Source of the DNA: Pelagadaptatus aseana
GTDB lineage: Bacteria; Pseudomonadota; Gammaproteobacteria; Pseudomonadales; Cellvibrionaceae
Direction of reading: 5' to 3'
Assembly (NCBI GenBank): GCA_040365065.1
Contig: BAABNI010000012.1
Span: 62,001 to 126,000 of the forward strand
DNA length: 64,000 nt
The translations under genes and the position numbers were made by a program. Of this stretch, positions 36,842-45,814 are shown piece by piece; the stretch's first letter is position 1; each line of letters opens with the position of its first letter. The notes under the pieces are model-generated. The model ran no database searches and had not been told where the DNA came from. It worked only from the letters and a program-made list of their open reading frames with translations.

Positions 36842-37564
36842 TTAGAGAGAGCCTCCTATCAAGATCTCACGGCCATGATGGGTCATCATGTAATCGCTAT
36901 AACGCTGCTCGATTTCGGGGATCAGATGTCGGTAGCGCTTATGCACCACCATCATCACCGGCAACTGATAACCCGAGGCAAATGACGTAATCTGTACTTC
37001 CAGGCCCAATTCGTTGATGGCGTTCCTGCCAGGCCCGGCAAACTCAATTAAATAATCCACCCGTTTGGCGGCCACCATTTTCAGCCCCTGATAAATAGTG
37101 GTAATGGGCTCTGCGGTTAACTTTGCCTGATCCAGATAAGCCCGGACGCTGGAACTGCCACGAACATACAGCAGACGCACATCTGGCTCGGATAAGCCTT
37201 TGGAATCATCACGACCAAACAGCACCAGATGCCCCATGGAAACCGGCGGCGATAGGGGCAGTGCCACGTCTGAATTCTCAAAATAATGACGGGTTTTTCC
37301 ACAAATACCGTCAAGGCGACCGCTTTCCAATTCCGCCTCCACCCGTATTCTGGGGAAATGGGTCATATGAAATTCATAGCCCATGGCGGTAAAAACCGCA
37401 GACAGGGCCTTATCAATTTCCTGAAAGACCCGATTACTGTCTTTCATGCCACAACCAAAATGGACAACTTTGGGATTGTCTTGGGCACCGGCAGCGGCAC
37501 TCAAAAGCAATGCCAGAGCTACTGATAAAACGGCAGCGGATACCTTCATTCCCTTGTACGCCAC
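36842..37564 (-). CDS. Periplasmic solute-binding-like protein (SBP_bac_3 type)
   Basis: The chosen start is GTG at 37564 with GGAG five bases upstream; an ATG at 37549 is the alternative. A signal peptide follows (KVSAAVLSVALALLLSAAAGAQ). The mature part has about 210 residues and resembles the family 3 solute-binding fold, with RVEAELESGRLDGICG. Such orphan proteins without transporter genes are common in marine gammaproteobacteria; the ligand and role are unknown. Confidence 0.7.
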   Translation of the reverse strand: MAYKGMKVSAAVLSVALALLLSAAAGAQDNPKVVHFGCGMKDSNRVFQEIDKALSAVFTAMGYEFHMTHFPRIRVEAELESGRLDGICGKTRHYFENSDVALPLSPPVSMGHLVLFGRDDSKGLSEPDVRLLYVRGSSSVRAYLDQAKLTAEPITTIYQGLKMVAAKRVDYLIEFAGPGRNAINELGLEVQITSFASGYQLPVMMVVHKRYRHLIPEIEQRYSDYMMTHHGREILIGGSL

Positions 37565-37674
37565 ACGGACTCCACTCTGAAACGACCCTAAAACAAACAT
37601 CAGCTTAGCAGCTGCTCGCAACCCTGCTCGGCTCTTAACAATAATTAAACACCACTGAGAATTTCTGCTGTGAC

Positions 37675-38013
37675 TTAATCAGAGGTTCTCTGAGAAAAGT
37701 AGTCGGACATCCAGTCATACAGCGTCTGTGCACTGACATCCTGCAGCTCAACCACTTCAAAATCACTGCCCGGATCTGAGGCTTTGTAAGAAAATTGGTA
37801 GCGCAGAATATCCGGCTGCTCATCATGCACAATGATAATGATGCGCTTACCGCTTTTGAGACAATCAATGGTCATGGCATCGGCGGGGATACCACTTTGG
37901 CGCATACTGCGACTGATACCCACCACCGGATCAATCGTGCTGAAATCCTGTTGAATTTTTGTATGGGCTTGCTGGGTCAGATCAGCCAACTTGAAAATGG
38001 GTTCGTCAGTCAA
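37675..38013 (-). CDS. Conserved hypothetical protein, 112 aa
   Basis: I do not recognise a named family. The protein is soluble, with an alternating strand/helix look (SGKRIIIIVHDEQPDILRYQ) and a helical end (LYDWMSDYFSQRTSD). It has no signal peptide or membrane span. It lies between the solute-binding-like gene and an SDR gene on the same strand, with about 60-110 nt gaps. Confidence 0.65.
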   Translation of the reverse strand: MTDEPIFKLADLTQQAHTKIQQDFSTIDPVVGISRSMRQSGIPADAMTIDCLKSGKRIIIIVHDEQPDILRYQFSYKASDPGSDFEVVELQDVSAQTLYDWMSDYFSQRTSD

Positions 38014-38075
38014 TGGTCTTGCTCTGGTTGGGAAAAATCCAGAGCAAGACTAAACGTTTCAACCACAGGATTCCA

Positions 38076-38870
38076 TTAAAACAGCGAAGCGTGCTGACCA
38101 CCGTCAATAACAATATTCTGTCCCACAATAAACCGTGACAACGGACTGCACAGCATGGCCGCCATCGGTGCCAGATCATCGGCGTCGGCGATAAAGCCGG
38201 CAGGAATCCTGTTGTTATCCTGAAAGTGCTCCATCACCACTTCCTGCTTGTTTTCCAGCCCGAACGCATCGGCGTAGTAACCCATGGCCTCTTCAAATCC
38301 CTCGGTGCGAAACATGCCGGGCAAGAGATTATTGATGTTAACGCCATAACGGGCGATTTCTCTCGACACACTGGCGGTGTAATTGATTAACGCCGAACGG
38401 GCAGGCCCTGACATCAAACGCCAGATCATCGGATTCTTGGCCGAGAAGGTGGCAATGTTAACAATGCGCCCCCAACCCTTATCCTTCATAACCGGAATGT
38501 AATTGCGCATGATTTCAATGGGACCGATCAGCGCGGTCTCCACCGAATCTCGCCACATTTCAGGTGTCACCTTGAGAAAATCACCATTGGGATTGGGCGG
38601 CTTAATGGTAATGGTCAGAATATCGGGGTTGGGACAGGCTGCAAACAAGGCCTTGCGTCCCTCTTCGGTGGAGGAATCTGCCACCACCGGCGTTACCGGC
38701 ACACCGTATTTTTCCGATATTTCCCGAGCCGCGTTGCGCAAGCGCTCTTCACGCCGGGCGCTGATATAAAGTTCGGCGCCGGCTTCAGCCAGACGTTCAG
38801 CGGTTGCCCGTCCCATACCGGCACTGCCACCGGCCAACAGTGCTGTTTTACCTTTGATTTGTAAATCCAT
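38076..38870 (-). CDS. SDR-family oxidoreductase, atypical active site
   Basis: This 264-residue Rossmann protein has the cofactor loop GGSAGMGRAT near the N-terminus and NINNLLPGMFRTEGF near the end of the fold. The usual YxxxK catalytic pair is not seen: the aligned stretch reads SGPARSALINYTASVSREIA, with Ser and Arg where Tyr and Lys normally stand. The start at 38870 has GGAGAA nine bases upstream. The substrate is unknown; members of this divergent subgroup are usually annotated only as SDR oxidoreductases. Confidence 0.8.
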   Translation of the reverse strand: MDLQIKGKTALLAGGSAGMGRATAERLAEAGAELYISARREERLRNAAREISEKYGVPVTPVVADSSTEEGRKALFAACPNPDILTITIKPPNPNGDFLKVTPEMWRDSVETALIGPIEIMRNYIPVMKDKGWGRIVNIATFSAKNPMIWRLMSGPARSALINYTASVSREIARYGVNINNLLPGMFRTEGFEEAMGYYADAFGLENKQEVVMEHFQDNNRIPAGFIADADDLAPMAAMLCSPLSRFIVGQNIVIDGGQHASLF

Positions 38871-38992
38871 GATGTTCTCCAGGCCTTTTTCAGGCAATAG
38901 GGTGCCGCTTACCGCCTCAGTCGGTAACGACAGTGATGAAACATTTGAAAATTATGGACTGAGAAACAGCCCTGATACTTACGCCGCCCTGA

Positions 38993-39652
38993 TTAGTTGC
39001 GCAGCCCTAATTGATCGAGCCGCCAACGCAGGGTATCGATGCGGTCCTGGCCAAAGAACGGCTCACCGTTGACCACCATGGTGGGCACTCCCCAGTGACC
39101 GGAAGCCTCCAGTGCGGCCTGATTTTTGTCTACCTCAGCCAATGGGTCGTATTGCTGCAGTGAAGCCTCCATCTCGGCAAGATCCAGCCCCGCCGCAGCC
39201 ACTGCATCCGCCAGACGCTGCCCCTGATCCCAACCGGGCTCGCCGCCCCAGACCAGATGCGACACTTGGTAGGCGAGATCAATGCCTTTGCCCTGGCGTT
39301 CAGCCTCCACCCCCAGAGATACCAAACGATAGATATAGGGCTGATCTTTAGCAACGGTGAATGTCTGCAGATCCTGCACCACCGGATCGGGGCTCGGGAA
39401 CGCTATTGGCATCCCCAAAAATTCTGCCCTTCTGGCGGCATCCATCAGGATATAACCCACTTTCTTCTGCCCCTCGACATCGTCGAACAGGGTCTCTTTG
39501 GCGCGCACTGCGATCGGCAGTACCGGGCGCAGTTTGACTTCAACGTCATAATCCTCGCGCAGCCTCAACAGATCCGGTGTCACCAGATAGGAATAGGGGC
39601 TGCGAAACGACCAGTAGACATCGACAACGGTTTTTGGGGGATTCTGCGCCAT
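38993..39652 (-). CDS. 2-hydroxychromene-2-carboxylate isomerase family (GST kappa/DsbA-like)
   Basis: This 219-residue protein of the DsbA-like kappa GST fold has the N-terminal VDVYWSFRSPYSYL containing the Ser active site, and a C-terminal SGHWGVPTMVVNGEPFFGQD stretch typical of HCCA isomerases. The family isomerises aromatic ring-cleavage products with glutathione; many members act elsewhere. The start at 39652 is preceded by GAGG. It lies upstream of the SDR gene on the same strand. Confidence 0.85.
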   Translation of the reverse strand: MAQNPPKTVVDVYWSFRSPYSYLVTPDLLRLREDYDVEVKLRPVLPIAVRAKETLFDDVEGQKKVGYILMDAARRAEFLGMPIAFPSPDPVVQDLQTFTVAKDQPYIYRLVSLGVEAERQGKGIDLAYQVSHLVWGGEPGWDQGQRLADAVAAAGLDLAEMEASLQQYDPLAEVDKNQAALEASGHWGVPTMVVNGEPFFGQDRIDTLRWRLDQLGLRN

Positions 39653-39757
39653 GGGTGATAACCTCATTATTATTGATTTCAAATAGGGGTAAGGAACTCC
39701 AGATCAATAATAGAAGTCTTCCGTCCGATCCACCGCTCATTTGCGGCCAAACAGAGG

Positions 39758-40807
39758 TCAGTCCTGACCGGGTCTGGAATCAGAGCCATTCTGATCGCGA
39801 TATTCATGGGGTGTCAGCCCCACCCAGCGTTTAAAACTGCGAGCAAAATTGGAGGGATCACTGAACCCCAGATCGTAGGCAATGGTCGTCACCGGCAGGC
39901 CATTGACCGCCAGTAACTCACGGGCCCGTGCCTCACGCACACCATCGACAATTTTCTTATAGCTGGTTGCCGAGTTACTCAACTGACGGCGCAAACTGCG
40001 CTCCGACAAACCCAGCGCTGCAGCGGCCGCATCGATCGCCAGAGGGTGATAGTGATTGCGAATAATCACCCCTCTTACCTGGGCCTCGATCCCCTGATCA
40101 AAAAACGACTCGGCCATTTGCTTCTCACACAAACGCACCATATTCTGATGCATCAGAGGGTCGGTACCGGGCAGAGGCTGCTGCAGAAACTGATCAGGAA
40201 TAATCAGTTGATTGAACGGCGCGTCAAAACGAACAGCGAATCCCAGTAGACCTTCCAGAACCTCCGGATCAGGTGGCGGCGACAAGGCCATGTCTGCCCG
40301 CAACGGCAAATCTTCACGCTGCAAAACCAGCTTTAACAGATTTTCTCCGACGGTCAGGCAACTGCCGATCACGAAGTAGTCGATCTCCTTAACATCCAGT
40401 ACCGGTTGCCAGCGCAGCAGAATATTGTCGCCATCGTGCAGATATTCGAGCGAGATAATGGAAAAGTTCAGCGACAGATATTGCTGCAAGACTTCCAGCG
40501 CAGTAGATAACACATCGCTGCTGATGGCTGCCGTAATCGGCAAACCGATGTGTATGGGGTTGTAGCGCGCCCCCATGCGCGGTCCGAGGTGCGGATCACC
40601 GGTCAGGGCCATGGCGTTGGCGGCAAAGGTTTTATGCTGCTCAAAGGTGCAGCGGAAATCCGGATTACTCAGGTCATCGTGGCCCAGGCCGGTATTTTTC
40701 AGCAAGGCATCCGCACAGTAGCCTTCCGCCACAAGCGTACGATAGATAAAGCCGATGTAGTTAATCGTCAGTGCCGCATCTTTTGCGGTAAAACCCCGGT
40801 GCGCCAA
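39758..40807 (-). CDS. AraC-family transcriptional regulator (OruR/ArgR-like N-terminus)
   Basis: The 349-residue regulator has an N-terminal arabinose_bd-type ligand domain (about 20-210) and a C-terminal double helix-turn-helix (ALGLSERSLRRQLSNSATSY, then TTIAYDLGFSDPSNFARSFK and RWVGLTPHEYR). The start appears to be TTG at 40807 with AAAGGG seven bases upstream, since no ATG or GTG fits the family N-terminus. It may control the adjacent kappa-GST and SDR genes. Confidence 0.85.
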   Translation of the reverse strand: MAHRGFTAKDAALTINYIGFIYRTLVAEGYCADALLKNTGLGHDDLSNPDFRCTFEQHKTFAANAMALTGDPHLGPRMGARYNPIHIGLPITAAISSDVLSTALEVLQQYLSLNFSIISLEYLHDGDNILLRWQPVLDVKEIDYFVIGSCLTVGENLLKLVLQREDLPLRADMALSPPPDPEVLEGLLGFAVRFDAPFNQLIIPDQFLQQPLPGTDPLMHQNMVRLCEKQMAESFFDQGIEAQVRGVIIRNHYHPLAIDAAAAALGLSERSLRRQLSNSATSYKKIVDGVREARARELLAVNGLPVTTIAYDLGFSDPSNFARSFKRWVGLTPHEYRDQNGSDSRPGQD

Positions 40808-40832
40808 AGGTCAGCCCTTTATCGAGTTATCA

Positions 40833-41429
40833 TTATTGGGATGGGCCAGCGGTATCGAAGCAGGCCTGCAACATGGCTTTTATTTTGGCTTCACCCAGCT
40901 CTTGCATCAACTGGATATTGCGGCTCGGAATATTATCCGGGTCGGGATAATTGGCGATAGCCCGCTCCAGACTGTCTTCGCGAATCAGATGCAGTAAGGG
41001 ATAAGGAGTTCGGTTGGTGTAGTTCTCAACATCAGCCGCTGTGGTTCCGGCAAATTGATAATCCGGGTGAAAGCCCGCGATCTGATAAATGCCTTCCAAT
41101 TGCAGCTGTTGCAGCAGCGTCTCGGCCGATTCCAGAAAGTCGTTGTAGTCAAAAAAATCCCGCAGCACCTGCGGATGAATCAGCAACGTGGTCTCTATCT
41201 CAGGGTGACTCTGCAACAATTCAAATTCCTGCCGCAGGACATCAAGCAGCAGCCCTTGTGAATCAACCTCGGTAACCGTGAAACGGATGCGCCCCTTGAC
41301 CAATTCACGTTTGGCAAAGGGGCACAGATTCAGGTCCACCACCAGAGTTTCCACCCAGTGGCGTACGACGTCAGCAATGGCTTGTTGCTCGAGAGTATTT
41401 TGCTGGTTCAAGTCAGTCTCCGGTGACAA
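40833..41429 (-). CDS. DUF1415 family protein
   Basis: This 198-residue cytoplasmic protein carries the family pattern WVETLVVDLNLCPFAKREL near the N-terminus, a central LLIHPQVLRDFFDYNDFL and a late PYPLLHLIREDSLERA. The function is unknown. It lies 32 nt downstream of aguA on the same strand. Confidence 0.88.
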   Translation of the reverse strand: MSPETDLNQQNTLEQQAIADVVRHWVETLVVDLNLCPFAKRELVKGRIRFTVTEVDSQGLLLDVLRQEFELLQSHPEIETTLLIHPQVLRDFFDYNDFLESAETLLQQLQLEGIYQIAGFHPDYQFAGTTAADVENYTNRTPYPLLHLIREDSLERAIANYPDPDNIPSRNIQLMQELGEAKIKAMLQACFDTAGPSQ

Positions 41430-41461
41430 GCGCCACCGGAATCAACCTCTGACTGGAGAGA

Positions 41462-42553
41462 TCAAACCGCCGGCACTTGCTGGGTAATGCAGTGAATATT
41501 ACCACCGCCCAGCAGAATCTCCCGACTTTTTACGCCCACCACCTCGTGATCGGGAAAAATCCGCGCCAGTATGGCCAGCGCCTGCTCATCGTTGTCGGGA
41601 TCCAACTGCGGACAAATAATGCGACCATTGGTAATCAGGAAGTTGGCATAGGAACCACCCAATCGCTCCCCGGCTTCGCGATCTTTGCTGTCACTGGGTT
41701 CGATACCCGCCGCCTCTTCTTCGGTCATATACAGAGGACCGGGTATGGGCAACTTGTGAACCTTGATGGCCCTCCCCCTGGCATCCGTTGTCGCTTCCAG
41801 CAGCGCCAGACCTTCGCGACAGATGTCGTACATCGGGTCAGCCTCGTCGTCACACCAACTCAGTATCACTTCACCCGGACGGGCAACGTGCAGAATATTA
41901 TCGATATGACCATTGGTCTCATCGTGATAGAGGCCGCGCTTGAGCCAAACCACCTTGTCGACGTTGAGATAATCCTGCAACAGCGACTCAATCTCCTGCT
42001 TGGAAAGGTCGGGATTGCGGCTCGGGTGGAGCAGACATTCTTCGGTGGTGTAACAGGTGCCCTCACCATCGACGTGAATGGAACCCCCCTCAAGGATCAG
42101 AGGCGCTCGATAGCGATTTTCACCGCGCATTTCCAACACCTTGCAGGCTACCTGATCATCGAGATCCCAGGGAAAGAAAAGACCATCCACCAGTCCTCCC
42201 CAGGCATTAAACTCCCAATCCACACCGCGCAGATCGCCTTTACCATTGACCACATAGGAAGGCCCGGTATCACGCATCCAGCTGTCGTTATTACTCATTT
42301 CCACCACCTGAATATGTTCAGGTAATTGCCGCCGGGCTACAGAATATTGCTCGGCCGATACGCACATGGTGACCGGTGTCACCTCGGCAATGGCTTTTGC
42401 CACTTCAACGTATTCGGTCTGAGCGGGCTTGGCCCCCAAACGCCAACTGTCCGGCCGCTGCGGCCAGACCATCAAGACAGTCTGCTGAGGCTCGTGCTCT
42501 CCCGGCATATAAAAACCATCTGTACGGGGTCTGCTGTGATAGGTTTCACTCAT
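41462..42553 (-). CDS. aguA: Agmatine deiminase
   Basis: AguA converts agmatine to N-carbamoylputrescine and ammonia. The 363-residue pentein-fold enzyme has NDSWMRDTGPSYVVN, WGGLVDGLFFPWDLDD, HIDNILHVARPGEV and the catalytic cysteine Cys355 in GGGNIHCITQQ. The start at 42553 has GGAGG seven bases upstream. It follows aguB by 20 nt. Confidence 0.96.
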   Translation of the reverse strand: MSETYHSRPRTDGFYMPGEHEPQQTVLMVWPQRPDSWRLGAKPAQTEYVEVAKAIAEVTPVTMCVSAEQYSVARRQLPEHIQVVEMSNNDSWMRDTGPSYVVNGKGDLRGVDWEFNAWGGLVDGLFFPWDLDDQVACKVLEMRGENRYRAPLILEGGSIHVDGEGTCYTTEECLLHPSRNPDLSKQEIESLLQDYLNVDKVVWLKRGLYHDETNGHIDNILHVARPGEVILSWCDDEADPMYDICREGLALLEATTDARGRAIKVHKLPIPGPLYMTEEEAAGIEPSDSKDREAGERLGGSYANFLITNGRIICPQLDPDNDEQALAILARIFPDHEVVGVKSREILLGGGNIHCITQQVPAV

Positions 42554-42573
42554 AAGGAGTCCTCCGGGCGAAC

Positions 42574-43458
42574 TCAAAAGGGTGAATTTTCAGCACAGGC
42601 CATGGTACCTATGGGGCCGTATAACTCGGGACGACGATCGCGAAACAGCCCCCAGCTGCGGCGGTATTTGGCGCAGGCATCCAGATCAATCTCAGCATAG
42701 AGAATGGTTTCATCGGTGCGATTGGCTTCGGCAATCTTGTCACCGGTGTGATCGGTGATAAATGAGGAACCATAGAAGGTGGTAGTAATACCGTCATCCT
42801 GTTCCACCCCTGTGCGGTTGGAGGCAATCACCGGCATGACATTGGCGGCAGAATGGCCTTGCATCACGCGCTGCCAGTGGCCACTGGAATCCAACGTCGG
42901 ATCCTGAGGCTCAGAGCCAATGGCGGTAGGATAAAACATCACTTCGGCACCCATCAGTGCACAACTGCGCGCCGTTTCCGGGAACCATTGATCCCAGCAA
43001 ATACCCGCACCAAAGGTGCCATAGCGGGTATTCCACACCATAAAGCCGGTATCCCCGGGTGAGAAATAAAACTTTTCACAATAACCCGGGCCATCGGGAA
43101 TATGGGTTTTACGGTAGTTATCCAGCACCGTACCGTCGGCATCGATCATCACCAGCGAGTTAAAGAACGTGTTGTTGTCGCGCTCGTAATAACTGATCGG
43201 CAACACCACGGCCAACTCTGCAGCCAGTTTCGCAAAACGCTCGATCAGCGGATTACCTTCCAGAGGCTTGGCCAGATCCAGATAATCGTAATTCTGAACC
43301 TTGCAGAAGTAAGGCGCCTCAAACAGTTCCTGCAGCAGTATAACCTGTGCACCATTGGCCGCCGCCTCTCTGACCGTGGCCTCACACTTCGCCATATTGG
43401 CTTCAATATCCCAGCTAATGGCCAACTGGGTGGCAGCAAATTTCACAACGCGACTCAT
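42574..43458 (-). CDS. aguB: N-carbamoylputrescine amidase
   Basis: AguB hydrolyses N-carbamoylputrescine to putrescine, CO2 and ammonia. The 294-residue nitrilase-superfamily enzyme has the Glu-Lys-Cys triad at Glu44 (LLQELFEAPYF), Lys117 (RKTHIPDGPGY) and Cys154 (GICWDQWFPE). Together with aguA this completes the arginine-decarboxylase route to putrescine; no decarboxylase gene is in the window. Confidence 0.96.
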   Translation of the reverse strand: MSRVVKFAATQLAISWDIEANMAKCEATVREAAANGAQVILLQELFEAPYFCKVQNYDYLDLAKPLEGNPLIERFAKLAAELAVVLPISYYERDNNTFFNSLVMIDADGTVLDNYRKTHIPDGPGYCEKFYFSPGDTGFMVWNTRYGTFGAGICWDQWFPETARSCALMGAEVMFYPTAIGSEPQDPTLDSSGHWQRVMQGHSAANVMPVIASNRTGVEQDDGITTTFYGSSFITDHTGDKIAEANRTDETILYAEIDLDACAKYRRSWGLFRDRRPELYGPIGTMACAENSPF

Positions 43459-43647
43459 GGTAGTTCCCTCTCATAAGACAAGTAAGTTATTGGTATAGCT
43501 GACGCTCTGCCAGTGGCAAAGAATACAACCAATTTATCAGTTTTCCCGAGTGTAGGGTTAAGCCCGAACCCTGAGATATACCACCCAGGGGGTAAATATT
43601 TCGGTATGATCCATTCAGACCTTATCGCGCAACACCGGAACAACACC

Positions 43648-44151
43648 ATGGATTCAGCCCCAAAAACTACCCAGAACGACATTCGCCAGCAGGAAAAACT
43701 GCACGCTCTGACCGGGCGATTGGACAACTACGCCAGCCTGCTGGACAACAAGTTCCGCATTCCCGGCACCAACATTCGTTTTGGCTGGGACGCTCTGCTG
43801 GGACTGATTCCCGGGATTGGCGACACCATGACTTTGCTGTTCTCCGCCGTCATTCTGATTGAGGCCAAACGCATCGGAGCGCCCAGAGCCCTGTTGGCAA
43901 AAATGGCGGCCAATATGGGCATTGAATGGCTGGTGGGCATGATCCCCGTGCTCGGCGATGCCTTTGACGTTTACTGGAAGGCCAATATCCGCAATATGGA
44001 TCTGCTGAAAGATCATCTGGCAGCACAAAATCCCGACCTGATCCTGCCGGAGGCTCCGGCTCCGGGCAAAGGCTGGTACTGGAGCCTGATTTTGATTGGC
44101 GGACTCTTCCTCTATCTGGTGTTCCTGTCACTGCAACAGCTGCCGATCTGA
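43648..44151 (+). CDS. DUF4112 domain protein
   Basis: The 167-residue protein has a DUF4112 core: RIPGTNIRFGWDALLGLIPG then GIGDTMTLLFSAVILIEAKR and a second GMIPVLGDAFDVYWKANIRN. A C-terminal transmembrane helix follows (LILIGGLFLYLVFLSL). The start at 43648 is preferred over two earlier in-frame ATGs (43513, 43606) for lack of conservation upstream. It is predicted to be an inner-membrane protein of unknown function. Confidence 0.82.
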   Translation: MDSAPKTTQNDIRQQEKLHALTGRLDNYASLLDNKFRIPGTNIRFGWDALLGLIPGIGDTMTLLFSAVILIEAKRIGAPRALLAKMAANMGIEWLVGMIPVLGDAFDVYWKANIRNMDLLKDHLAAQNPDLILPEAPAPGKGWYWSLILIGGLFLYLVFLSLQQLPI

Positions 44152-44214
44152 CCCACCCAATAAAAAGCCCGAAAAAGATAAGGGAATGTCACCTCGCGTG
44201 ACCCCATTGGTATA

Positions 44215-44242
44215 TTCCAAGCCAACGTCTTGACACTATAAT
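44215..44242 (+). promoter_or_regulatory. Candidate promoter of the patatin gene
   Basis: TTCCAA (44215-44220) and a perfect TATAAT (44237-44242) with 16 nt between them lie 37 nt upstream of the patatin ATG. Assigned by inspection. Confidence 0.4.
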
Positions 44243-44278
44243 CAAAACAACAACGAGATCGTAAACGAGGATTGCACG

Positions 44279-45793
44279 ATGTTTTCCGCTGTAAAGAAGT
44301 ATGAAAAGGCCATGGCCAACGCCCAGAATTACAAGGAATGGGCGGAGGCTGCCCGCAAGCATGACATCAGTTCCGGCAACAACCGCTGGAAAATCATGGA
44401 TCAGTCCCGCCGATTCGACTACGTTTCGATCCGCATCCGCCTCGATCGCCTGCGCGCCCTGCGAGCACGCCACGACGACCACGGTCTGTTGATAGCCCTC
44501 AATGAAGGCATTCACGGCAATATGGGCGGCATGGGCAAAGCCGAACTCTACACCCGCGCCAAACTTGGCACCAAGCAACTGGTCATTGATTATGTCGATG
44601 AAATTGTTGACGCTCTGGAACGCATCGCCGACCCGGACACCACAGACATCAGCTTTGAAGACAAGCTCGACTTCTTCCGTCGCGCCCACCATTGTTTTGG
44701 CACCACCGCGCTGATGATGAGTGGCTCAGGCTCTCTGTTGTATTTTCATGTGGGCGTAATCAAAGCATTAACCGAAGAGAAGCTGCTGCCCAATATTTTC
44801 TCCGGGTCCAGTGGCGGCTCCTTTGTTGGCAGTGCCGTGTGCACCAAAACCGACGATGAACTGATGAAACTGTTCGACTCGGACACCATCGCATTTCAAC
44901 GTGACCGCAAAGAAGGCTTGCACGGCCTGATCGACGACTTTCTGGTGCGCCACATGGAAGTGGATGAAATCAGAAGCAAGATCGATGAAATCATCCCCGA
45001 TATGACATTCCAGGAAGCCTACGAAAAAACCGGGCGTCATATGAATGTCTCGATCGCACCGGCTGAACACCACCAAACCTCGCGCTTGCTCAACGCCTTT
45101 ACTTCACCCAACGTCTTTATCCGTGACTCGATTATGGCTTCTGCCGCAGTTCCCGGTGTCTACCCTCCGGTCACCCTGATGGCCAAGGGTCCCCGAGGTG
45201 AGCGTCAGGCTTACCTGCCCAGCCGCAAGTGGGTGGATGGTTCCGTAAGCGATGATCTGCCGGCCAAACGACTGGCCAGACTCTATGGCGTCAATCACTA
45301 CATCGTCAGTCAAACCAATCCGCACGTGGTGCCATTTGTAAACGACGCCAAGCGGGATTCGGATATCAGCACCATTCTCAAGAACGCCTCCATGCGCACC
45401 ATCCGCGAATGGTTTAATGCCGGAGCCGAAATCATGCGCCGACCGCTGGGTCGCTACCCGACCATCAATCGCATGATCAATATTTCCACTTCTGTGATCA
45501 ATCAGGATTACGTGGGTGACATCAACATCCTGCCACCTACCACCATGGTCAATCCATTCAAGATTCTGTCACACCGCAGCCTGGAAGAGATTGAGAAAAT
45601 GGTCCGCATCGGCGAACAGTCGACCTGGCCCAAGATCGAGATGATCCGCATCCAGACCAAAATCGGTAAAACTCTGGACCGTATCCTTCACGATTATGAA
45701 GAGCGATATGTAGCGCAGGCCTGCGAAGCACCAGCGAAATCGACCAAGCCTGCCAAAGCCAAGAAAAAGAACAACGGGCTCAAAGCCATCTGA
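44279..45793 (+). CDS. DUF3336 / patatin-like phospholipase
   Basis: This 504-residue lipase-like protein has an N-terminal DUF3336 region (about 1-140) followed by a patatin domain. The nucleophile elbow is GSSGG with Ser178, the glycine-rich oxyanion region lies near SGSGSLLYFHVGV, and the dyad Asp is in WVDGSVSDDLP. The C-terminus is Lys/Ala-rich (KPAKAKKKNNG). This architecture is shared with triacylglycerol lipases of yeast (Tgl type) and with bacterial homologues; the natural substrate here is unknown. A CGAGG site precedes the ATG. Confidence 0.9.
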   Translation: MFSAVKKYEKAMANAQNYKEWAEAARKHDISSGNNRWKIMDQSRRFDYVSIRIRLDRLRALRARHDDHGLLIALNEGIHGNMGGMGKAELYTRAKLGTKQLVIDYVDEIVDALERIADPDTTDISFEDKLDFFRRAHHCFGTTALMMSGSGSLLYFHVGVIKALTEEKLLPNIFSGSSGGSFVGSAVCTKTDDELMKLFDSDTIAFQRDRKEGLHGLIDDFLVRHMEVDEIRSKIDEIIPDMTFQEAYEKTGRHMNVSIAPAEHHQTSRLLNAFTSPNVFIRDSIMASAAVPGVYPPVTLMAKGPRGERQAYLPSRKWVDGSVSDDLPAKRLARLYGVNHYIVSQTNPHVVPFVNDAKRDSDISTILKNASMRTIREWFNAGAEIMRRPLGRYPTINRMINISTSVINQDYVGDINILPPTTMVNPFKILSHRSLEEIEKMVRIGEQSTWPKIEMIRIQTKIGKTLDRILHDYEERYVAQACEAPAKSTKPAKAKKKNNGLKAI

Positions 45794-45814
45794 GCCGTTT
45801 GTGCCCATCCCCTG

